Assembly (NCBI RefSeq): GCF_026210795.1
Contig: NC_089433.1
Location: 3,931,001-3,995,000, forward strand
Reading direction: 5' to 3'
DNA from: Rhizophagus irregularis
Lineage: Eukaryota > Glomeromycota > Glomeromycetes > Glomerales > Glomeraceae
DNA length: 64,000 bases
The position numbers were made by a program, and so were the translations under genes. Below the pieces are notes generated by a model. That model did not search any database. It saw only the letters and a list, made by a program, of their open reading frames with translations, and was not told where the DNA came from. Of the stretch, positions 44,345 through 55,160 are shown one piece after another. Numbering within the stretch: the first letter of the stretch is position 1; each line of letters opens with the position of its first letter.

Positions 44345-45157
44345 TCATACCACAAATGCCTTACTTTCAGTTTGTTTTTCAATCCATAATTTAATGGCAT
44401 TTCTCATCAATGCATTAGCAGATAATTCAGATTTTTTAACAATTTTAGAAACAGCTGATTGTCCAAATCCAATTTGTGATTTAGCTAATTCACAAATTTC
44501 ATTAGCAGCAATTTGTTGTGTAATACCTTTAAAAGAATTTTACACTTTTGAAATGCTTCAACAAATCCATTTGCTATTATTTGATCCTCTAGTGATACTT
44601 TTGTTTCTTTCCATTGTTCAATGGGATCATCATCTTTAATTTTGTTTAACCTTTGTTTTTTATTTGGCTGAGAGCTTTTTACATATTTTTGTGATCTAAT
44701 ATTTAACTGAGGCTAAACCATATAGAGCACCTAATGTTCTCCATGCTCCTATACGACACATTTCCATAATCTCAGCAACAAATGGTGCAATATTTCTATA
44801 TTATATTTGCTAATATTTCTTATTATTTGCTTTTAAAAATGCTCTATCTGAATACGAATAATCTTTTTCAAAGACTTCTAAGACAAGATATTTATCAGCA
44901 TATGCCATCAACTCTAATATTGTAAATAGATGAAGTTGTGTTGATAAAGAGTTTTCGTGAATAAAAAAATAGGATACTGCATTATATAAGCAATTTCCAT
45001 CAGCAGTTGTATCAGCATATATATAACCATTAAATTCATTTGGTAATAATAAACATGCACCTTTATCTATAACTATACCCTCAGATATACAAACATCTAT
45101 ATATGAAAGATCACAAGATAAAATTTGAATTTTTTTATGCTTTTGTCCATAAGACAT
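44345..45157 (-). pseudogene. OTU/vertnin-like cysteine protease remnant
   Basis: The first 115 residues (MSYGQKHKKIQILSCDLSYI) contain YADTTADGNCLYNAVSYFF: the D-G-N-C signature of OTU-type cysteine proteases, with the catalytic Cys and its Asp. Further blocks are in changed frames: FVAEIMEMCRIGAWRTLGAL (about 44,710-44,790) and a helical C-terminal part ANEICELAKSQIGFGQSAVS, ending SKAFVV with TGA at 44345. The C-terminal catalytic His was not located. A stop after NNKKY and at least one more frame change break it. OTU proteases remove ubiquitin; as cargo of a MULE the role is unknown. Confidence 0.65.
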
Positions 45158-45235
45158 TATTTCACTTAAACTTGGTAATTTGGCAAGGAATTTTCTAGTT
45201 TTAATTAAAAGTTGTTTAAATAGAATCCATAATTA

Positions 45236-45355
45236 CACAGGTCAAAAAGTGAAAAATCAGGCATCAATCAGTCACCAATCGGTCACCAATCAGTCACCAA
45301 TCAGCTACCTGATTGGTGACTGATTGGTGCCTGATTTTTCACTTTTTGACCTGTG
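45236..45355. mobile_element. 120-bp CACAGGTC MITE
   Basis: This is a single palindrome, from CACAGGTCAAAAAGTGAAAA to TTTTCACTTTTTGACCTGTG, with three CACCAATC(A/G)GT words per arm and TTA duplicated at both sides (45233-45235, 45356-45358). It lies 80 bp upstream of the OTU-like frame. Confidence 0.92.
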
Positions 45356-45990
45356 TTAAGTGAAGTATTTCAGTAAATTTAGCAAATTTTATAACAAAGA
45401 AAAAAAGTTTATTAAAAAAAATTATCTTTGATTATATTTAAATCCATTTTATTAAATATTTTCCAAGAATTTAAAAATTATTTACAAGCAAATATTAAAA
45501 TTAAACATTTTAAAGAAACAATTTTACACCAAACAATACCATTTAATAATTAACGATTCTGTATTATATAAATTAATATTATCAAGAAAAGTATATAATT
45601 ATTATTATTGTAATAATTACATAATATTTACCGTTAAATAATAATGGTAAATATTATATGAACAATCAGGATTTTCATTACCTGTTACCACTTAAATTAT
45701 TGTATTGCATTTGATATTTACGGCTAACTACACTTTTTTAAAATAATAATGTAGTTAGCTGTAAATATCTAGCCGAAAATAGTAGATGTTGAACCAATAA
45801 AATATTCAAAAAATATTCAAGATCAACATGAATTTTTTTCAGCTGGGTGTTGTTAGCTGAAAATTTACTGCGCCTTCAGCTGAATTTTTCGGCTAACTAC
45901 ATCATTATTAAAACATGGATCAGCCAAAATTACGTTGTTATTATCAAAATATGGGCATGATCATTAACAATTTTTTCTGGAAGTATTATT

Positions 45991-46064
45991 AGTACTAGTA
46001 TAGTACTAGAACAGTACAGTACAGTTCAGTTCAGTTCAGTACAGTACAGTACAGTACAGTACAA
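45991..46064. repeat. (AGTAC/AGTTC)n microsatellite
   Basis: Pentamer repeats ACAGT/ACAGTTCAGTTCAGT run for about 75 bp. Confidence 0.9.
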
Positions 46065-46152
46065 GTGTTCAGAAGGTAAAATTGCAATTTAGAATTTCCT
46101 GTGGTACTTTCATATTACGTTAAATTTAGCCATCAAATTATAGAGTTTTGTA

Positions 46153-46290
46153 TAGTGTTGCGATCCATTGATCCATCAATCCATCAATCCGTGAATTTAT
46201 CTGATTTGAAATTCATTCAAGTCATCCGTTAGATTTTCAGTCAGATGACGGATGGATCTGGATCAGAAAAACAGATTATCTGGATGATCC
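46153..46290. repeat. Possible hAT left end with GATCCATC words
   Basis: TAGTGTTGCGATCCATTGAT is followed by at least six ATCCATC / GATGGATC words within 140 bp. The tip resembles hAT termini and such clustered words resemble hAT subterminal arms. No matching right end was found before 64,000, so it may be the left end of the hAT whose transposase starts at 48,470, or unrelated. Confidence 0.35.
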
Positions 46291-47213
46291 ATTTATATAA
46301 ATATAAAAAAAAATTTTTTTTTCAAATAAATAAAATAAAAAAAAAATTTAATACCGTACTTAATAACATTCCATTTGACCATTTCCACTCTGACATTACT
46401 AGTCCAAATATAAACTTTACGCCACATTTTAAGCAAGACACCGTACAGTACAAACTAGAAAGAGATTTCAATTTTAGTTTGCAGATTAAGGTATTGTGTT
46501 TTAAGTTTTCATAGGACATAGGGAGATGGACTTATTTTTGTTAATTCTTTGTTAGATTACTTAAGATGTCTTATTGTTTTGATTTGGCTAAGGTAGGTAT
46601 TGGTTCTTTAGTTGTTTTCTTTCTTATGGGAACGGTATTATTTATTTATTTATTTATTTTTCCCTAGGAATAGCTTCAGCTTGCTTGAAAATTGGAATGA
46701 AGTAGGTATTCATTTGTTTTCTTCCTTTTAGAAACAGTATTAACTTATCCAGCCATTCTTTCTCTTTTATTTTTAGGAACAGTTTCTTCTGATTTCACTT
46801 GGACTTTGGAGTGATCTTGAGAGGTAAACATTCTTGTTTGTTAATTTTTTTCCTAGGAATGATAATTTTTTTTTATTGTTTTTTTAACTGAATAAGTTTT
46901 TGGAATAGAACAATTTCAAAGTAAAGGATCTTAACATAATAGTTCTTTTGGTTCGTTTCCTCTTTTTTTTATTTTTTTTTAATTTTAGAAACAGCTTCAT
47001 CTGGCTCCTGCTTGGAAGAGAACAATCTTGGGGGTAGGCATTCTTGTTTGTTGATTCTTTCTTCTATGAATAGTACCAATTATTAATTATTTTTTTTTTT
47101 CTAAAAAAATAAGTTCTTTGTTTGTTTCAGTTGCTTGGAATGGGGCGATCATGAGGTAGGCATCATCTTGGTTCTTTTGATTAATTTCACTCTTTTTGAA
47201 TAATACTAACCAT

Positions 47214-47910
47214 TGTTACCCCTAGTCACGTGTAGAGTTACAACTTACTGCGCCAGAAGATCATGTGGAAAATTAGGATCTACTGTACTCAACTGTGCCA
47301 AGCCGACCTAGCCGCAGCCTACTTAGCCTATTATTTCTATTATATTTATTATATTAATTATATTTAATATAATCGATATAATTATTTTATTTATTATATT
47401 TAATTTATTTATTATATTTATTATAGAAATAATTTATTTATCGCACGTGCGATGCAAATTTTTATGTTTATCATTGCCATTTTAAGGGGGGTGGCGATGT
47501 ATAAGCAGGTTGATCAACATAAATAATTTACAAAAAAGGAAAGTGGCGATGCATCGCACGTGCGATGAATAAATTTACTCTTTATTATATTAGTTATATT
47601 TCTTATATTTATTATATCTATTATATTTATTATATCTTTATATGTAGTAACTTTTATATAAATAACGTTGGTATTTTCCTTCGTTATAAGTTAAGTTTCC
47701 TTCAGTTCGAATTAGTTCATCTTAGTTCAGATTAGTTATTATTTTTGTAATTATAAAGTTCTATAATAAAGTATAACCTTTTACACAATAAACGAACCCC
47801 CTATTTTTAAGCGTGTCCTGTTTGATTGGATTTCAGTCATAGTTAAACGTACTTAATCTCCCTGACTGCAAATCATAGTTAATCTATTCAACGTACCGAA
47901 TCGGTTAACA
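47214..47910. mobile_element. Solo LTR, copy 1
   Basis: The 697-bp sequence begins TGTTACCCCTAGTCACGTGT and ends GTCGGTTAACA-like (ATCGGTTAACA). It is flanked by a 4-bp direct repeat CCAT (47210-47213, 47911-47914). A second copy of the same family, 531 bp, lies at 50,974-51,504 with a different flank repeat, so the two are independent insertions and not the ends of one element. The internal part is gone. High similarity between the copies, apart from an extra insert here, suggests a fairly young age. Confidence 0.85.
47430..47577. mobile_element. Small TIR insert within LTR copy 1
   Basis: ATCGCACGTGCGATGCA occurs at both ends in inverted orientation, outside which AATTTATT is also mirrored. 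The segment, with its surroundings, is absent from the other LTR copy, which serves as the empty site. Confidence 0.7.
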
Positions 47911-50190
47911 CCATTCATTCACTTTTAAAATTTAGAAATAAAATCTTCTTACGTTTTGAAATGGAATGATCTTGAGAGGTAATCAGGTAGATATTCTCAA
48001 CTTTTTTAGTTGTTTCTCTTTTTGATGAATGGTATTAACTATTCTTTTTATATTTTTTTTTTTAAGAGCAAGTTTCTTTATCTTGCTTAAATGGATCTTG
48101 AGGTAAATGCTCTAAACTGTTAATTCTTTTATTTATTTCTTTCTTTATGGATAGTATTAATAATAAAATAAACAATTCCTTCTTTTTTTAGGCATATTTC
48201 TTCGGCTTTAACTTTAGATCAATAAAGTTTTTTTTTTGCTTAAACAATTGAATATTTGTATGTGAAATTTTATTTATTTTAAAATAAAAATTTAAAATTT
48301 GTCGTAATTTTATAATTTGATATGCACATTAATCACATGTTGATAATCAAATCTGATTGATAAATTGAAAAGATAAGATTATATTTTATAATCAATGGGA
48401 GAATTTTTGTTGTTTTCATTTAATCATGGATAGGATAATCTACAAAAACAAACTAAAAAAACTTTCAACATGTCAGAAAACAGAAGGAGGACAATTGGAA
48501 GACCAAAATCTAGTTGGATTTGGGAATTTTTTAATTCAGAAATTCGTGATGGTGATAAATGGGTGATATGCAAACTGGATAAAATTGGTACTGTAAGAAA
48601 GAGTATAAAATGTGTGGTTCAATTAAAAATTGTATTGATCATTTATTAAATAAATATGATCTTTGTAAAGATGGGCAAAAAATAATCAGGTAATAATTTA
48701 TTTTGTAATATACATATTGCAAAAGAATTAATTTTACTTATTGCAAAAGAATTTTTATTAAAAAAAATTTTTTTAGCAAATCTCTCAAACCACTACCAAT
48801 ACCAACAAGATGCACAATGAAACTCATCAATTTGAATTACGCCAATTTCTAGTGGATTTCGTTCTTAATACATCTCAATCCCTAAGAATAGTTAAATATG
48901 CATCTTTACGACAACTTCTTTAAGAGTTGGACTTTTATTTGCTATTCTAGACTCTAAAAGTATTAAAGAATGATTAATCTTGCTTATAATCATACTTTTG
49001 AAGCTATGATTAATTTATTACATCCAATTACTTCCATTTATCTTACTTTGGATTTATGAACTGCACGAAGCAATAATGGTTACCTTGGGATTACATGCTC
49101 TTTTCTTGATCAACAGTATAATCTTAAAGAAATGGCTCTTACTATTTCTCATGTTAGATACCCATATACTGCTGAAAATATTAACGATGCTATTGAAGAA
49201 ATTCTTGAAAAATGGGATTTAAGATCCAAGGTGTATTCTATAACAACAGATAATGGAAGTAATATTAAAAAATGTGTGAAAATATGGAAGGGATAGAATG
49301 GCATCCCTGTGCCTTACATACATTGCAATTGGTGATTGGGAAAGGACTGATACCAGTTAAACAATCGATCTCAAGAGTAAAACGATTAATCAACTTTTTT
49401 TCAAGATCCAAGCAATCTGAAAGATTGGAAGATATTCAGAAAAGTATAAATGAAAGTAGTGAGGTAATGAATTTTTAATTAAAATAATGATATAAAAATA
49501 TATTCTAATTCTGAACAACTATTCTTTTGATTTATATAATAGGAAATTTGAAAAACAGATAAATATTTACATACTATCCAAGATTGCGAGACGTGTTGGA
49601 ATAGTTCCTATCTTGCATGAAAGAGATTATTACTTCTTCGAAATGCAATTAATATTCTTAATGCAAAATTGACAAGCGAAACAGATAGCAACTTGAAGAA
49701 AGATTCTAAACAGCTAAAAGAAATAATGATAACTACTGAAGAGTAGAATTTATTGCAAAATTTAGTTGATGTATTGGAACAATTTGCAGAAGCAACTGAT
49801 TATTTAGGAGGCAGTATTTATTGTACATATAGTATTATGAATCTATTTATTGAGAAAATTAAAGAAGATTTATTAAATCCTTTCCTATCATCACTTTCTC
49901 TATCCTCTATACAATCTTCTCCACAATCTTTTTCGCAATCTGCTTTACAAGAAATACAAGAAACAGATGAAGATGTATTTATTGAAAAAAATATAGAGAT
50001 TGAAACTAATTTAAATCAACCTGTAAATATGTCTGGCTTGTTAAAGATGGTTAGGACAAAACTTTATGAAAATTTGTGTAAATATTGGAATTTTCAAGAT
50101 TCCAATGCTCTTTTAGCTTCTCTATTAGATCCACGTACAAAAAATCTTAAACATGTACCTACTCAAATTAAAATTAAAACAGAAGATTTA

Positions 50191-51667
50191 CAGACCCCGG
50201 CGAAAAGAATGGCGGTCAGTTTTTTTGATATCACTAATGCAATTTATAGTAAAATGTGAAATTTTTTTTTATTTTCTGAAAGAGGAACAGAAAATACATA
50301 TATTTCATTATTTAACTAATATTTGATATAATCATCTTCCGTGTTAATAAATGCTTCAATTTAGTATTGTGTACTATTCGCACTCTTAACTAGCGTGCTT
50401 TTATTATAATATTTTAGTATTTTCTTAACTTTCTCGCTATCCAGAGGTCAGATTGAGACAAAATTACCACCATTGGATTCCTTTTGACTATGTGGTTCGA
50501 ATGGTGGTTTTAAAATTTCTGTATAACATCTGTGCAATGCGATAGTTCAAGTATAATAGTGAGTATGATGGATTTTTATGTTGCATAAAGATAATCATTT
50601 CCAAAAGCAATATAAAAGCTCAATAATATAATAAAAGACCATTATTTAAATCTCGTAATTGCAAGGAATCTAATAGTTGCAATTTTATTTCAATATAAGC
50701 TTTGGTTGATGAGAAAATGAAGTTTAAACCTTTTTATTTCAAACTTTCAATTTTAATTTAAAATTTATTAGTAGTATTTCTCTGTAATGATGTAATATGA
50801 CAAAATACAATTATAACATTTTGCAGTTAAAAGTAGTAGTTTTTTTTAAAAAAAAAATAGAATTTATTATTATGTAGGATTTTGAGCATTTTAAAAAAAT
50901 TCATAGTAAATTATTATGCACTGATTTCTATTAAATTTATAACTTCTTTGTTTTTAGAAGGTAAAATAGGCGTTGTTACCCCTAGTCACGTGTAGAGTTA
51001 CAATTTACTACGCCAGAAGATCATGTGGAAAATTAGGATCTACTGTGCCCAACTGTGCCAAGCCGACTTAGCCGCAGCCTATTTAGCCTATTATTTTTAT
51101 TATATTTATTATATTAATTATATTTAATATAATCGATATAATTATTTTATTTATTATATTTAATTTATTTATTATATTTATTATATTAGTTATATTTCTT
51201 ATATTTATTATATCTATTATATTTATTATATCTTTATATGTAGTAACTTTTATATAAATAACGTTGGTATTTTCCTTCGTTATAAGGATAGTTCCTTCTG
51301 TTCGAATTAGTTAACCTTAGTTCCTATTAGTTCTTATTCTTGTAATTATAAAGTTCTATAATAAAGTATAACCTTTTACACTATAAACGAACTCCCTATT
51401 TTAAGCGTGTCTTGTTTGATTGGATTTCAGTCATAGTTAAACGTACTTAATCTCCCTGACTGCAAATCATAGTTAATCTATTCAACGTATCGAGTCGGTT
51501 AACAGCGTAAAAACAATAATAAATTTTCATTTTTTTTTATTGCTTTTTAAAATAGTATTCTAAAAATCCATTGGGCATTACAAGTTTTAATTTAAATAGA
51601 AAATTCCCGATCTCATATCCAAAATAACAAATGATATTCGCACCGCCATTCTTTTCGCCGGGGACTG
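50191..51667. mobile_element. TA-target element in the hAT gene
   Basis: The left end CAGACCCCGGCGAAAAGAAT and the right end, reverse complemented CAGTCCCCGGCGAAAAGAAT, pair over 27 bp (continuing GGCGGT) and are flanked by TA (50189-50190, 51668-51669). The reading frame of the hAT gene is continuous without it. Interior is non-coding, with a worn GGATTC..GAATGGTGG hairpin (50,470-50,520) and solo LTR copy 2. About 950 bp of its own sequence. Confidence 0.9.
50974..51504. mobile_element. Solo LTR, copy 2
   Basis: The 531-bp sequence, TGTTACCCC... to ...GTCGGTTAACA, is flanked by a 4-bp repeat GCGT (50970-50973, 51505-51508). It is nested inside the TA-target element, which in turn is nested in the hAT gene. 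It is the same family as 47,214-47,910. No internal retroelement sequence remains. Confidence 0.88.
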
Positions 51668-51879
51668 TATTGCGTAGTAAAGTTGAAGAATTAAAGCTAA
51701 AAGAAGTAGATAGTGAATTAGCATCTTCTGATTCTTCTAATTCAACATCAAAAAACTTGAAATATAAGAATTCAATTTTTTCTAGATTTCAAAAAGCTAA
51801 AACAAGAATTGTAAATGATGAACTTTTAGAATATTTGAGATTGGACGAAATTGACTGGGAGGAAAATCCTTTTGCTTGG

Positions 51880-52144
51880 CCCTATAAAAAAAGAATGTCC
51901 AGAAATTGTAGCTGAAAACGTCTGGAAAATGTTTATTTGTCTGGAATATGTCTAGAATATTGCAATATTTTGGACGCTGAAAAATTTCCATTTTCCAGAA
52001 AATATCCAGAAAATGTCTAGGAGGGTTCAGACCCAGCGTCCAGAAAGTGTCTGGAATATTGCAATTTTCTGGACATTTTCCGGACACACGGACATTTTCC
52101 GGATGTTTTTAGATACAATTTCTGGAAGTTTTTTTTTTACAGGG
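51880..52144. mobile_element. 265-bp MITE, CCCTRTAAAAAA family
   Basis: The left end CCCTATAAAAAAAGAATGTC and the right end, reverse complemented CCCTGTAAAAAAAAAACTTC, are flanked by TGG (51877-51879, 52145-52147). The interior has many GTCTGGAA / TTCCAGAC and GGACATTTTCCGG words. The hAT frame is restored by its removal (AW to WE). It is of the same family as the MITE at 15,692. Confidence 0.9.
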
Positions 52145-52954
52145 TGGTGGGAATGTCAAGAAAAGCACTTTCACTATTTAAGTATATTAGCACGTAAATA
52201 TTTACCTATACCTGCATTATCAACTGCATCAGAAAGAATGTTTTCAGATGCCAGTAATATTATAGGACCAAAGAGAGTAAACATGAATCCTGAATTATTC
52301 AAAAAAATCATTTTTTTAAAGCATAACTCCAAAATGATACCTTCAATTCATCCGCCTAAACAGTAAACAATATTTTTTGGTGAACAATTTTATAGTTTTT
52401 AACATTAAATAATATTTTATTTTATAAAATTACTACGTAACACCAGTGGTGTTCAGCACCAGTATCATGTGTTTCTATTTGTTATTACGTCACTCATCAG
52501 ATTTATTAGTTTATTTTTTGTTTTTTTTACGCGATTTTATTTTTTTTGTAGTTGCTTCCTTTGCTTTCAGTAAGTTATACATATTTTTTAATGTTGTGTA
52601 TGTCTTTTTTCCTTTATTAATATTAACTATTCTCTCTTCTTTTTGTTCCACTTTGTCACTTCTGCTTCCATTTCGTTCTTCCACCTCCATTTCATTCCAC
52701 TTCATTACTTCTACTTCCATTTCGTTCCACTTCACCACTTCGTCACTATTTGTAAGTAGTTCTTTCTACATTTTAATGGCTTTAAAACTTTGGCACCAGT
52801 ATCCTTCACAGGTCAAATGATTAAAAATCGGCATGTGATCGGATATCAATCAGTTAATAATCAGACTATCCAATTAATGCCGATTATTTACCGATTAATG
52901 CTGATTATTCAAATTACTTTGAATCAGCGTGATTACCGATTGCTGTAAATTTAT

Positions 52955-53125
52955 GGCAGAAATCGGCACAATTTCGTCATTAATCGGACACTTTTTAACC
53001 GGCACAATTTCATCATTAATCGGACACTTTTTAACCGGCAAGATTTCGTCATTAATCGGGCACTTTTTTTTAACCGGCAAGATTTCGTCATTAATCGGGC
53101 ACTTTTTTAACTGGCACAATTTAGT
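52955..53125. repeat. Subterminal 36-38 bp tandem repeat, CACTA-2 left arm
   Basis: Four copies of ATTTCGTCATTAATCGG(A/G)CACTTTTT with AACCGGCA(A/C) between. Confidence 0.9.
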
Positions 53126-53325
53126 CAATATTCGAGCAATTTAATTGAAAATAGGAAATAAACAGAACTCAATAATCAACAGCATAAATCGGTTATTATT
53201 AATACATTGATATATGAATTGATATTTAATTAATCTAAATGATACCGATTTTTATTTATTTTAATTTTAACAATCAATATGAGCTAAAATCTAACTTTTC
53301 TAATTTAACAAATCACATTAAGAAA

Positions 53326-54501
53326 TTAAATTTCATTGTCATTTAATTCGTTCGGTCTTGATGGTAATTCGTTGCCAAACTGACAGCCGCAGGCATCGTT
53401 AATGTGTGTTTTTAATATACCTTTATATTTGGTACAAGTCCATTTAGGAGCATTGCAGGGTTTCTCTTCTTCCTTGTCATAAAAATTTTCGTTATCATAA
53501 ACATATTTTCTCTTCTTAGGAACCTTCGACTTTTCAGAAATCTTCCGATCTATGTAATTTCGTAAAAACATACGACACTTAGCATAAGAAGAAAAAAATG
53601 GTTAGTATTTATGCTAATTGTTATTAATTTCAAGACATTACTTACAGTTGACGACCGCCATTTGAAATCTCTTATCACTATTTTTCTTTTTCCGGATGGA
53701 TTCTCTTCATCCGTTTCAGAAATTTCGGGGGAGTAATATGCACTATGATTAATGACTGGCTGCAGGTGTTCGTTATTGAATTTCCAAATTAGTGGATCGC
53801 CTACCCTTCGTAAGTGATTAATCATTTTTGCCCTATTTTTTTGTTTCTGTAAAAAAAAAGTGTATATAAAACAAACTAAATTACTACAGAATAAGACAGA
53901 AATTAATAATATTTACTGAATTTCTTTGGCTATTGGAGTGTCGTCTTCGATTTTACTTGTCTATGAATTCTGGTGATCTTTTTTTAAGTTTGTATTCTTC
54001 TCGTCGGTGTCGGTGTAATGAATGTATCATGCTGTATACAACTTTATTGGTGACTGGAAATATCGTTTTATTTAATGATTCCATAATTGCCGGTACAATA
54101 ATTTCATTCACATGGTCCGATTGTTGTTCAAACGTTTCATTAAGGTTAAGCTTATCTTCATCTGGGAACTGGCTTAATAGCCATTTCACTTCCAGCTAAA
54201 TTGCGAATAACAACATTAATTAACAATTTCAATAATAAATTAAACTTTCACTTACTCTCAAGGCCTCCCGAAGATCGTGTGGCATTTTGTCTTTTGAAAA
54301 ATAATATTTTGGAATAAAATTGGAATCGGAATCACTATCATCAGAAATCGAATCGGGATCGTCAGAAGTCGATTCGCTATCAGCATTACCAGATTCGTCA
54401 TCAGAGGTCTCAGAATTACCAGATTTGTTACCGGAAGCCGATTCTGAATCACTTGTTACATGGTAAGAAGTTCCCGCAACTTCATGTTCATAATTTTCCA
54501 A
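53326..54501 (-). pseudogene. CACTA-2 companion protein, one in-frame stop
   Basis: Four exons (54501-54256, 54195-53917, 53846-53646, 53577-53326) with GT-AG borders and 326 codons. It opens MENYEHEVAGTSYHVTSDSE with an acidic Ser/Asp-rich region (residues 15-60). A helical core follows (KWLLSQFPDEDKLNLNETF, NKVVYSMIHSLHRHRREEY), then MINHLRRVGDPLIWKFNNEH, SPEISETDEENPSGKR and a C-terminal CNAPKWTCT..ACGC cysteine set. A TAA after PEFIDK (about 53,962) interrupts exon 2. The homologous gene in CACTA-1 has the same block order. Divergent arrangement with TNP2 suggests a shared promoter and a role in the same transposition reaction. Confidence 0.75.
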
Positions 54502-55160
54502 TTAAATCAGCATCAACGTATTACATGTATACGAGTTAGGAGTGTAAAGTAGTGTAAAGTGATACAAAGTAAAAAGGTCAAAAGACTTCTAATTAAACAT
54601 TAACCTGCTTGTCGGTTCTCTCTCCTACGTATTGATAATTGTTCTTCTGAGTCCGACGGACAAGAAGATGGGTGATAATATTCGTTTTTACGTCTCTCGT
54701 GTGCGCGTCTTCTTTTTATTAATAAATTTGTATTCAAATAAATATTCAAATAAATATTCAAATAAATATTCGAACGAAATAACGAAATATTCGCAAAACA
54801 ATAATTAAGAATATATTATTAATATTACGATTCTTCTGTGCTATATTTTTTGGACTTTGGTTGGCGGTTTTTGTCTGCACATGGATGACGTCCCTGAGTT
54901 ATCATAGCTCTTTCTTTTTTGTTGTGGTCTTTCCTAACCTTGTCGCCCATTTCGGCGGAAAAGACTTCAAAAGGTGGAGAGTGGAGAAGTGGAGACCAGC
55001 TAAAGTGAAAAAAAATTTCTTTTTATTTACGTGTTTATATTTATCGGTAGGGAGAGAGTATGTGACATCATTTAATTTATCCTAAATAGGTTATGCCACG
55101 TATACCATCAAATTGGGTAAATGCGCATTTTTTAATTTTTCAGTCACATTATATTTAAAG
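54502..55160. promoter_or_regulatory. Divergent promoter of CACTA-2
   Basis: The 0.66-kb spacer lies between companion and transposase genes. It contains GTGTAAAGTA-type direct repeats at 54,540-54,570 and an AAATAAATATTCAAATAAAT repeat at 54,730-54,780. A candidate short upstream exon (MPRIPSNW, 55,092-55,115, followed by GTAAATG and later TTTTTCAG) could precede the transposase start. Confidence 0.4.

Larger units (their letters stand above)
43927..45908. mobile_element. MULE-type element carrying an OTU-like gene
   Basis: Inverted repeats of about 190-200 bp (43,927-44,120 and 45,710-45,908) share GTGTAGTTAGCCGAAAAATT, CAGCTGAAGGCGCAGTAAAT and GGTTCAACATCTACTATTTT with few differences. 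A perfect 9-bp repeat TAAAACATG (43918-43926, 45909-45917) flanks it. Long TIRs with a 9-bp TSD are the mark of Mutator-like elements. There is no transposase; the cargo is an OTU/vertnin-like remnant on the minus strand. A 120-bp CACAGGTC MITE lies inside. Confidence 0.85.
46550..48240 (+). repeat. Large array of intron-like cassettes, split by a solo LTR
   Basis: At least seven units of about 100-140 bp. Each shows a T-rich tract ending TTTTTAG, a core of about 25-45 nt with GGAACAG(C/T)TTCTTC and CTTGGA.TGG...GATCTTGAG, then a (G)GTAGGCATTCTTGTTTGTTA donor side and a TATGAATAGTATTAAC word. Cores are seen near 46,670, 46,785, 46,990, 47,130, 47,960, 48,065 and 48,195. Core lengths vary and no continuous frame results. 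The LTR at 47,214-47,910 interrupts a unit. Confidence 0.65.
48470..52365 (+). pseudogene. hAT transposase, split by two nested elements
   Basis: It opens MSENRRRTIGRPKSSWIWEF with a BED-like finger (YCKKEYKMCGS, CIDHLLNKY). The RNase H-like hAT core follows in several frames: SNNGYLGITCSF, ITTDNGSNIKKC, EWHPCALHTLQLVIGKGL, TCWNSSYL, LLASLLDPRTKN. The dimerisation domain ends it: LPIPALSTASERMFSDASNI, then KKIIFLKHN. An element with TA flanks occupies 50191-51667 and a MITE 51880-52144; taking each out with one target copy restores the frame (KTED to LLRSKVEEL; NPFAW to WECQEKHFHY). Independent stops and frame changes at 48.6, 48.9-49.1, 49.3, 49.6 and 49.75 kb show it was also decaying on its own. 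Confidence 0.85.

Noticed and set aside
46245-46514. 89-residue plus-strand frame
   Set aside because: Poly-Lys and AT-rich start, no domain, and it begins in the GATCCATC repeat; a late segment (NFTPHFKQDTVQYKLERDFN) looks protein-like but nothing supports a gene.
47214-51504. A single full-length LTR element bounded by the two LTRs
   Set aside because: The target repeats differ (CCAT and GCGT), and the DNA between is hAT and cassette sequence, not retroelement.
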